From NCBI GenBank assembly GCA_038233335.1, contig JBBSME010000099.1, positions 1 to 11,676 on the forward strand: a DNA stretch of 11,676 bases, in the 5' to 3' direction. Below, in pieces: positions 6,729 through 11,676 of the stretch (its first letter is position 1; every line of letters begins with the position of its first letter). The position numbers and the translations under genes were made by a program. Source of the DNA: Iamia sp038233335. Lineage in GTDB: Bacteria; Actinomycetota; Acidimicrobiia; Acidimicrobiales; Iamiaceae. Below the pieces are notes generated by a model, which ran no database searches, was not told the origin of the DNA, and saw only the letters and a list, made by a program, of their open reading frames with translations.

Positions 6729-6738
6729 CCGGCGCCGG
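6729..6738. terminator. GC palindrome between convergent genes
   Basis: CCGGCGCCGG is a perfect 10-bp palindrome in the 21-bp gap between the convergent stop codons at 6722 and 6744. It could slow polymerase in both directions, but there is no loop of useful size and no T-tract, so it is only a weak bidirectional terminator candidate. Confidence 0.25.
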
Positions 6739-6743
6739 CGCAG

Positions 6744-7292
6744 CTACTGGGTCACGGCATGGCGCAGGGCCGGGACCAGGGCGATGGGACACGCCTTGAG
6801 GGCCAGCTGCTCCTGGTCACGGACGAGCGTGGAGCGAAAGGGCCCGGCGTAGGCCAGGCCCAGGGCGCTGAACGCCAGCCCCACGGCGTACAGGGCCGGC
6901 GTCCCGGTGAGGAGGTAGGCGATGAAGCCGGCCAGCGCCGCCACCTCGGCCGCCGCGGTGCGACCCAGGAACCGGGCGCGCCACGATCGGGCCAGGGCCA
7001 GCTCGTCGGAGCAGTCGTGGGGGAGGGGCAGGAAGCGGAGGAAGGCCAACGACAGCAGGCCCACCGCCGCCACCGCGCCGACGGCCACCCAGGGATCGAC
7101 CGACCCGTCGGCCCGATCGGCGTCGCGGGCCAGGACGCCGACCGCGATCCCGACCAGGAACAGACCCGCACAGATGGCCAGGAAGGTCATGCGCACCGCC
7201 ACCAGGCCGTCGGGGCGGTCGCCGCTCGACCGCAACCAGCCGGGGTCGTCGCCCAGCCGGAACGGGTCCCTGGGATCGTCCTCCGGCGCCAC
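6744..7292 (-). CDS. Uncharacterised four-helix membrane protein
   Basis: A 182-residue protein of unknown function. An acidic/basic N-terminal tail (PEDDPRDPFRLGDDPGWLRSS, residues 3-23) precedes four predicted membrane helices at about 35-54, 66-86, 113-129 and 132-149, with a basic segment (RSWRARFLGR) between helices 2 and 3. I chose the GTG at 7292-7290: no start codon occurs in frame for a long way upstream, and CAAGAT lies 7 nt before it. The ATG at 7190-7188 just before helix 1 (149 codons) is the alternative. The frame stays open far upstream, but only as the antisense of the histidine kinase. It converges with the pseudo-subtilase gene and diverges from the kinase operon with a 120-bp gap, so a shared control region is possible. 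I do not recognise the family. Confidence 0.75.
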   Translation of the reverse strand: MAPEDDPRDPFRLGDDPGWLRSSGDRPDGLVAVRMTFLAICAGLFLVGIAVGVLARDADRADGSVDPWVAVGAVAAVGLLSLAFLRFLPLPHDCSDELALARSWRARFLGRTAAAEVAALAGFIAYLLTGTPALYAVGLAFSALGLAYAGPFRSTLVRDQEQLALKACPIALVPALRHAVTQ

Positions 7293-7399
7293 GTCACCGA
7301 TCTTGGCCCGCCACCGCCACCGCGGTCGATCCCGACGCGGGGGACAGCCCCACCTCCGGGCGGCCAGGAGGCAGGATGGCCGGGTGCGGACACCGTCCG

Positions 7400-7405
7400 T
7401 AGGTT
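7400..7405 (+). promoter_or_regulatory. Putative -10 box of the kinase operon
   Basis: TAGGTT (7400-7405) fits TAnnnT and ends exactly 7 nt before the GTG at 7413, placing the transcription start at or next to the start codon. The -35 position (7377-7382, TGGCCG) matches TTGACA at only three bases. The lack of a convincing Shine-Dalgarno sequence supports leaderless initiation. Confidence 0.38.
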
Positions 7406-7412
7406 GGGCGAT

Positions 7413-8720
7413 GTGACCTCCCCGAGCGCCGCCGCCAGTCGCCCGTCGATCGGACGCGCCCTGGCCCAAGGGGTGCTCGCACCGGTCGCGCCCCGCACCC
7501 TCGGTGCCCTCGTGCACGTGGTCGTCGGCCCGTTCGCAGCTCTGGTCGTCTCCCTGCCCGTGGCCGTCGCCCTCGTGGTGTCGCTGGCGTCGCTGCCGAT
7601 CCTGCCCGTCTCCGTGCTGGCCTTCGCCGTGACCTTGGCTGGCTCCCGCCTGGCCGGCCACGTGGAGCGGTTCCGACTGGCCGCGCTCACGGGTGTCGAG
7701 GTCGCCAGCCCCCACGCCCCGACGTCCGGCCCCCTGTGGCAGCGGGTGATCGCCTGGCTCCGGTCCGGGGCGACCTGGAAGGAGCTGGGCTTCCACCTGG
7801 CCAACCTTCCGGTGGCGGCCCTCTGCTCCTCGGTGGCCGTGTCGATCTGGGCCCTGGGCCTGGCCCTGGCCCTGCTCCCGGCCTACGTCGCCGGTTCCCC
7901 CGCGGGCGAAGCCTCGCTCCTCTGGTGGGAGGTCGACCCCGGCGCCGAGGCCCTGGCCGCCGGGGTGATCGGCATCGTGGTCCTGTTCACCGCACCGTGG
8001 GTCACCCGCGGGCTCAGCCGCCTCTCCATCGGCATGACCCAGGGCCTGCTCGGCGCCGAGGCCGCGGCCCTGCGACGTCGCGTGCACGACCTGGCCGCCA
8101 GCCGGGCCGAGGTGGTGGTGTCGGCCGAGCAGGAGCGGCGCCGCATCGAGCGCGACCTCCACGACGGTGCCCAGCAACGGCTGGTCGCCTTGGCCATGAC
8201 CCTCGGCATGGCCAAGGAGAAGATCGACCGCGACCCCGAGGCCGCCCGAGCGCTGGTCGACGAGGCCCACCGCGAGGCCAAGAACGCCCTGGTCGAGCTG
8301 CGGGACCTGGCCCGAGGCCTGCACCCACCGGTCCTCACCGATCGGGGCCTGAAGGCGGCGGTGGCCGGTCTCGCGTCGCGGGCGCCGATCCCGGTCCACG
8401 TCGACGTCGAGGTCGACCACCGCGCTCCGCCGTCCATCGAGGGGATCGCCTACTTCGTCATCTCTGAGACCCTGACCAACGTGGCCCGCCACAGCGGGGC
8501 CGCCCGGGCCCGGGTGCGGGTGGCCGAGGCCGACGCCACCCTCGTCGTCACCGTCGACGACGACGGCGTGGGCGGCGCCTCGACCGAGCGGGGCACCGGG
8601 CTCCGCGGCCTGGCCGATCGGGTCCGGGCCGTCGACGGCACCTTCCGGGTCACCAGCCCCCCCGGGGGGCCCACCACCGTCCGGGCCGAGCTGCCCCTGC
8701 CCACGAGGAGCGAGACCTGA
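7413..8720 (+). CDS. Two-component sensor histidine kinase with N-terminal membrane sensor domain (NarL/LiaS class)
   Basis: 435 residues. A multi-pass sensor region at about 28-204 resembles the 'Sensor' domain common in actinobacterial kinases (helices near 33-58, 60-80, 129-160 and 180-200, with the soluble insert around HVERFRLAALTG ... ATWKELGF). The dimerisation/phosphoacceptor domain (HisKA_3) is ERRRIERDLHDGAQQRLVAL with the phosphorylated His at 250. The ATPase domain shows the N box SETLTNVARH (351-360), G1 box VDDDGVGGA (381-389) and GLRGLADRV (396-404). The kinase should autophosphorylate and pass phosphate to the response regulator encoded immediately downstream, whose ATG overlaps the kinase stop by one base. 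GTG 7413 is preferred because coding character and the sensor domain begin just after it; the open frame upstream is antisense to the divergent membrane protein gene. The stimulus is unknown; membrane or cell-envelope stress is a family-based guess. Confidence 0.93.
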   Translation: MTSPSAAASRPSIGRALAQGVLAPVAPRTLGALVHVVVGPFAALVVSLPVAVALVVSLASLPILPVSVLAFAVTLAGSRLAGHVERFRLAALTGVEVASPHAPTSGPLWQRVIAWLRSGATWKELGFHLANLPVAALCSSVAVSIWALGLALALLPAYVAGSPAGEASLLWWEVDPGAEALAAGVIGIVVLFTAPWVTRGLSRLSIGMTQGLLGAEAAALRRRVHDLAASRAEVVVSAEQERRRIERDLHDGAQQRLVALAMTLGMAKEKIDRDPEAARALVDEAHREAKNALVELRDLARGLHPPVLTDRGLKAAVAGLASRAPIPVHVDVEVDHRAPPSIEGIAYFVISETLTNVARHSGAARARVRVAEADATLVVTVDDDGVGGASTERGTGLRGLADRVRAVDGTFRVTSPPGGPTTVRAELPLPTRSET

Positions 8721-9370
8721 TGCGCATCGTGATCGCCGAGGACTCCGTCCTCCTCCGGGAGGGCCTCACCCGCCTCCTGGTGGATGCCGGCGAGGAGGTC
8801 GTGGGCACCGCCGGCGACGCCGAGGAGACCATGGCCGTGGTCGAGGCCACCGGCCCCGACATCGTCGTGACCGACGTCCGCATGCCCCCGGGCCACAGCG
8901 ACGAGGGCCTGCGCGCCGCCATCGAGATCCGCAGTCGCTGGCCCGGGACCGCGGTGCTGGTCCTGTCGCAGTGGGTCGAGGAGCGCTACGCCACCGAGCT
9001 GCTGGCCGGATCCACCGACGGCGTGGGCTACCTGCTCAAGGACCGCGTCGCCGACGTGAGCGACTTCGTCGACGCCGTGCGCCGGGTCGGCGCGGGCGGC
9101 ACCGCGCTGGATCCCGACGTGGTGTCCCAGCTCCTGGCCACCAGCCGCAACCGCAGCCCCCTCTCCGCCCTCACCCCACGGGAGACCGAGGTCCTCAAGC
9201 TCATGGCCGAGGGCCGCAGCAACCGGGCCGTGGCCGCGGCTCTGGTGGTGTCGGACGGGGCAGTGGAGAAGCACGTCTCCAACATCTTCATGAAGCTCGA
9301 CCTGCCCATCGCCGAGGACGCCCACCGCCGGGTCCTCGCCGTCCTCCGCTACCTGGAGGCGGCGCCGTGA
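8720..9370 (+). CDS. NarL/LuxR-family response regulator
   Basis: 216 residues. The receiver domain (1 to about 120) has acidic pocket E7/D8, phosphoacceptor D52 in VVTDVRMPP, S83 and K107 (GYLLKDR). The C-terminal LuxR-type helix-turn-helix lies at about 148-212 (LTPRETEVLKLMAEGRSNRAVAAALVVSDGAVEKHVSNIFMKL). Phosphorylation by the adjacent kinase should promote dimerisation and DNA binding. The ATG shares its A with the kinase stop (TGATG), and GAGGAG sits 9 nt upstream inside the kinase gene, so translation is coupled. The gene stop overlaps the next start by four bases (GTGA). All key residues are intact. Confidence 0.96.
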   Translation: MRIVIAEDSVLLREGLTRLLVDAGEEVVGTAGDAEETMAVVEATGPDIVVTDVRMPPGHSDEGLRAAIEIRSRWPGTAVLVLSQWVEERYATELLAGSTDGVGYLLKDRVADVSDFVDAVRRVGAGGTALDPDVVSQLLATSRNRSPLSALTPRETEVLKLMAEGRSNRAVAAALVVSDGAVEKHVSNIFMKLDLPIAEDAHRRVLAVLRYLEAAP

Positions 9371-10230
9371 CCACCGACGAAGAGCCGACTGCGACCGCTC
9401 CCGACCCCGCCGGGCCCACCGGCGGGGGCCCCTCGGGCTGGGGACCGACCTCTGCGGCCCGGGCCGGTCGTCACCCGGCGATGCGGGTCCTGGCTCTCGT
9501 CGTGGGTGGGTTGGTGACCCTGACCATCGTCGGGGTGTCCTCGCTGGCGGCGGCCAACGTCCTGGTCCGCACCAGCGAGACCGACAGCCAGACCCTGGAG
9601 GGCCAGGTGGCGCGGGCCGAGATCCGGGTCGACGGCTCGGTGGACATCGAGGTCGGGGCCGCCGGTCGGACCCGCATCGACCGCCGGTCCACCTTCGGCC
9701 TCAGCCGTCCCGGGGTCACCGAGACGCTGGTCGACGGCCTGCTCATCGTGGAGGTCACCTGTGACGGGCTGCCCGTCATCTGCTCCAACGACGTGGCCGT
9801 CGAGCTCCCCCCGAGCGCCGAGGTGTCGATAGATGCGGAGGAGATCACCGTCACCGGGGTCACGGGCCGCATCGCGACCGACACCGAGGGCGGCTCGGTG
9901 CGCCTCACCGACGTGAGCGGACCCCTCGACATCCGGGCCGGCGGCGGGTCGGTCACCGGCACCGGGATCGAGAGCGACGAGGTCCGGGTCTCGGTCGGGG
10001 CCGGCGCGGTGGAGCTGGACTTCCGCTCCCCGCCCTCGGACGTGGAGGCCACCACGGGAGCGGGCGCCGTGATCGTCAGCCTCCCGCCCGGCGAGGAGAC
10101 CTACCGGGTGGACGCCACCTCCGGAGCGGGGGAGAAGCAGGTGGACGTGGCCACCGACCCGGCCAGCCCCCGCCGGGTCCGGGTCAACGCCGGGGCCGGC
10201 TACGTCGAGGTCCGCTACGGCCCCAGCTGA
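9367..10230 (+). CDS. Membrane-anchored DUF4097-type beta-repeat protein, third gene of the two-component operon
   Basis: 287 residues. A disordered Pro/Gly-rich cytoplasmic tail (1-38) precedes one membrane helix (about 41-63, LALVVGGLVTLTIVGVSSLAAA). The extracytoplasmic part is rich in short beta strands with repeating gly-rich turns (GGSVRLTDVSGPLDIRAGGGSVTGTGIESDEVRVSVGAGAVELDF ... GAGAVIVSLP ... GAGEKQV ... GAGYVEVRYG), the hallmark of DUF4097-like putative adhesin repeats. GTG 9367 overlaps the regulator stop (GTGA), implying translational coupling and a shared function. In Bacillus subtilis the LiaSR operon includes LiaG, which also carries a DUF4097-type domain, so this may be an accessory or sensing partner of the kinase. 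That link is inference. C136 and C142 (by count, in EVTCDGLPVICSND) could form a disulfide. Confidence 0.88.
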   Translation: MTTDEEPTATAPDPAGPTGGGPSGWGPTSAARAGRHPAMRVLALVVGGLVTLTIVGVSSLAAANVLVRTSETDSQTLEGQVARAEIRVDGSVDIEVGAAGRTRIDRRSTFGLSRPGVTETLVDGLLIVEVTCDGLPVICSNDVAVELPPSAEVSIDAEEITVTGVTGRIATDTEGGSVRLTDVSGPLDIRAGGGSVTGTGIESDEVRVSVGAGAVELDFRSPPSDVEATTGAGAVIVSLPPGEETYRVDATSGAGEKQVDVATDPASPRRVRVNAGAGYVEVRYGPS

Positions 10231-10293
10231 GCCACCGGTCGCAGAGGCGCCAGGGGGCGATGTCCGGCGTGATCTTCAGCAGCGTCCCCACCC

Positions 10294-10324
10294 GTGACAG
10301 CCGTCATCACCCTCGGTATGGTGA
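10294..10324 (+). promoter_or_regulatory. vapBC promoter with overlapping inverted repeat
   Basis: GTGACA (10294-10299, five of six matches to TTGACA), a 17-bp spacer and TATGGT (10317-10322) form a textbook sigma-70-type promoter. Transcription would start about 7 nt later, at the ATG of 10330, giving a leaderless message. Inverted arms TCACC (10307-10311) and GGTGA (10320-10324), 8 bp apart, overlap the -10 box and could be the operator for VapB/VapBC autorepression, the usual control of such pairs. Confidence 0.6.
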
Positions 10325-10329
10325 ACAGT

Positions 10330-10587
10330 ATGGCAACGCGAAAGGTCACCATCACCCTCGACGAGACCCAGCTGGCGCGGGTGCGGACCATGGTCGATGC
10401 CGGTCAGGCCGCGAGCGTGTCCGGGTTCGTGCAGCACGCGGTCGGGGTCGCCCTCGATGACGTGGCCGGATGGGGCGAGCTCCTCGCCGAGGCCCTGCGT
10501 CAGACCGGCGGGCCCCTCACCGACGATGAGCGGGCCTGGGCCGATTCCCTCCTCGAACCCGGATCGGGCCGCGGCTCAGCGGCCTGA
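10330..10587 (+). CDS. Ribbon-helix-helix antitoxin of a VapBC-type pair
   Basis: 85 residues. The N-terminus RKVTITLDETQLARVRTMVDAGQAASVSGFVQHAVGVALDD (4-44) reads as a strand followed by two helices, the CopG/Arc-type ribbon-helix-helix DNA-binding fold. The C-terminal half (LLAEALRQTGGPLTDDERAWADSLLEPG) is acidic and helical and should wrap and neutralise the toxin. The ATG at 10330 is chosen over the in-frame GTG 10294 and ATG 10318 because the conserved MATRKVTITL start follows it and because the upstream codons overlap the promoter. Its stop overlaps the toxin ATG (TGATG), typical of toxin-antitoxin operons. It likely represses its own promoter. Confidence 0.85.
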   Translation: MATRKVTITLDETQLARVRTMVDAGQAASVSGFVQHAVGVALDDVAGWGELLAEALRQTGGPLTDDERAWADSLLEPGSGRGSAA

Positions 10588-10964
10588 TGGCGGGTGTGAC
10601 CCTGGACGCCGGCGGCCTCATCGCGCTGGACCGCGACGATCGACGGGTGATCGCGCTGCTCGCCCGGGCCCGGGAGACCGAGGCACGGGTGACCATCCCG
10701 GCCACTGCGCTGGCCCAGGCCATCCGGCGGCCGGATCGCCAGGCCCGCTTGGCCCGACTGATCCGACAGCCGACGACCGACGTGGTCGACCTCGACCGCG
10801 TCGACGCCACCAACGTGGGCCGGTTGCTCGCCGCCAGCGGGACAGCCGATGTGGTCGACGCCCACGTGGTGGTATGCGCACGTAGGGCACAGCAACGCGT
10901 GGTCACCTCCGACCCCGACGACCTCCGCACCCTCGATCCCGCCATCGAGCTCGTCGCACTGTGA
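10587..10964 (+). CDS. PIN-domain toxin (VapC-like ribonuclease)
   Basis: 125 residues, the usual VapC size. PIN domain: first acidic residue D7 (VTLDAGGLIAL), then TSDPDDL with S108, D109, D111 and D112, and DVVDAHVV with D88 and D91, which supply the metal-binding cluster. At the place of the usual second acidic residue (the Glu of lsavvlaE) the sequence reads IPATALAQAIRR, with Q44. I recall this Gln in other actinobacterial PIN proteins of this type, but cannot verify it here. Expected activity is Mg-dependent RNA cleavage (often of tRNA or rRNA) held in check by the upstream antitoxin. The ATG overlaps the antitoxin stop by one base. A hairpin begins 7 nt after the stop. Confidence 0.85.
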   Translation: MAGVTLDAGGLIALDRDDRRVIALLARARETEARVTIPATALAQAIRRPDRQARLARLIRQPTTDVVDLDRVDATNVGRLLAASGTADVVDAHVVVCARRAQQRVVTSDPDDLRTLDPAIELVAL

Positions 10965-10971
10965 GCGGGGG

Positions 10972-10989
10972 CCGCCCCTGATGGGGCGG
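10972..10989 (+). terminator. Hairpin terminator after the toxin gene
   Basis: CCGCCCC (10972-10978) and GGGGCGG (10983-10989) form a perfect 7-bp GC stem with loop TGAT, starting 7 nt after the vapC stop. There is no T-tract, which is common for actinobacterial terminators. A G-run-rich stretch follows (10992-11028). Confidence 0.6.
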
Positions 10990-11122
10990 ACGGGGGTGGG
11001 GCTGGCCCTACCCCTGGGGGTGGGTGGGCGTCACCTCGGAGACGGTGGCCGGCGCCATCGAAGGGGCGGCCGCGAAGGCGGACGATGACGGGACACCACG
11101 AGACCCGTCCCGAGGAGGACCC

Positions 11123-11676
11123 GTGTCCATCGCCACCGCCCCCACCCCCACCGGCCCCGCACCCGATGCGACCAGCGCCGCGGCCGTGCGGGCCTTCGCC
11201 GTCCGCAAGGTCTACGGCACCGGCCCGTCAGCCGTGACCGCCCTCGACGACGTGACCGTGGGCGTGGCCCGCAGCACCTTCGTCGCTGTCATGGGCCCGT
11301 CCGGGTCCGGGAAGTCCACCCTGCTGCACAGCCTGGCGGGGCTGGATTCGGTCACCTCCGGGACCGTCGAGGTGGCCGGAATCGACCTCTCAAGCCTGTC
11401 GGACCGCCAGCTGACCCACCTGCGTCGCGACCGCATCGGCTTCGTGTTCCAGTCCTTCAACCTGGTCCCCACCCTCACCGCGGCAGAGAACATGACCCTG
11501 CCCGCCCTGCTGGCCGGCCGGAAGGTCGACCCGGCCTGGATGGACGAGGTCGTCGCCACCGTCGGCCTGGCCGATCGCCTGGACCACAAGCCCTCCGAGC
11601 TCTCCGGCGGCCAGCAGCAGCGCGTGGCCGTGGCCCGGGCCCTGCTGGCCCGGCCCGAGGTCACCTTCGCCGACGA
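11123..11676 (+). CDS. ABC transporter ATP-binding protein, MacB/LolD type, 3' end cut by the window edge
   Basis: 184 complete codons are present. An N-terminal Ala/Pro tail of about 20 residues precedes the nucleotide-binding domain: Walker A GPSGSGKS at 58-65 (K64), Q-loop FVFQSFNLVPTLTAAENM (about 108-124), signature LSGGQQQR at 160-167 and the start of Walker B (VTFAD, ending at D184). The Q-loop and the AENMTLPALLAG stretch are typical of the MacB/LolD/FtsE-like family that works with FtsX/MacB-type permeases in export or envelope processes. GAGGAGGA (11112-11119) is a strong ribosome binding site just before GTG 11123. The D-loop, H-loop and any downstream permease are outside the window. 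The substrate is unknown. Confidence 0.95.
   Translation, partial: MSIATAPTPTGPAPDATSAAAVRAFAVRKVYGTGPSAVTALDDVTVGVARSTFVAVMGPSGSGKSTLLHSLAGLDSVTSGTVEVAGIDLSSLSDRQLTHLRRDRIGFVFQSFNLVPTLTAAENMTLPALLAGRKVDPAWMDEVVATVGLADRLDHKPSELSGGQQQRVAVARALLARPEVTFAD

Noticed and set aside
6759..7412. Upstream extension of the histidine kinase frame
   Set aside because: Coding character there is that of the antisense of the membrane protein gene on the minus strand; the kinase sensor domain begins only after 7413.
7293..8492. Upstream extension of the minus-strand membrane protein frame
   Set aside because: It is antisense to the kinase and shows no domain; the membrane protein begins at 7292 or 7190.
11008..11664. 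Minus-strand frames opposite the ABC gene
   Set aside because: The plus-strand frame carries complete Walker A, Q-loop and signature motifs; the opposing frames are shadows.

Overview
The window is very GC-rich (roughly 70% or more by eye), with GTG starts, overlapping stop/start junctions, actinobacterial-type DnaX motifs, a sensor-domain histidine kinase and few T-tract terminators. All this points to a high-GC actinobacterium. The subtilase/DUF4214-type secreted protein and general gene style are reminiscent of Acidimicrobiia such as Iamia, but that placement is from memory and not proven here.

Left part (1-1835): the 5' two thirds or so of dnaX (DNA polymerase III gamma/tau) on the minus strand, running off the left edge. 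Upstream of it, on the same strand, is the gene for the small SRP RNA (ffs), about 131 nt. Beyond that lie a 10-bp tandem repeat and then tRNA-Ser(GGA) on the plus strand.

Middle (1836-6722): an intergenic stretch of about 290 bp with several perfect small hairpins, the last of which covers the Shine-Dalgarno sequence of a small SRPBCC-fold protein. Next come an AlkA-like HhH-GPD DNA glycosylase and a 1021-residue secreted protein. The secreted protein has the domain order of a subtilisin-like protease, but its catalytic domain has lost His, Asn and Ser, and it ends in DUF4214-like repeats.

Right part (6723-11676): an uncharacterised four-helix membrane protein on the minus strand is divergent from a three-gene, translationally coupled operon. 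That operon encodes a sensor-domain histidine kinase, a NarL/LuxR response regulator and a membrane-anchored DUF4097 beta-repeat protein, and resembles a LiaSR-type envelope-stress module with a LiaG-like partner. A VapBC-type toxin-antitoxin pair follows, with a well-formed promoter that predicts a leaderless vapB mRNA. A hairpin terminator comes after it, then the first 184 codons of a MacB/LolD-type ABC transporter ATPase cut by the right edge.

Several genes (dnaX, the glycosylase, the kinase, vapB) carry a TAnnnT -10-like box 6-8 nt before the start codon, suggesting leaderless or nearly leaderless transcripts. No CRISPR array, insertion sequence, integrase or obviously new defence system was seen. 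The most unusual item is the dead subtilase-like protein.
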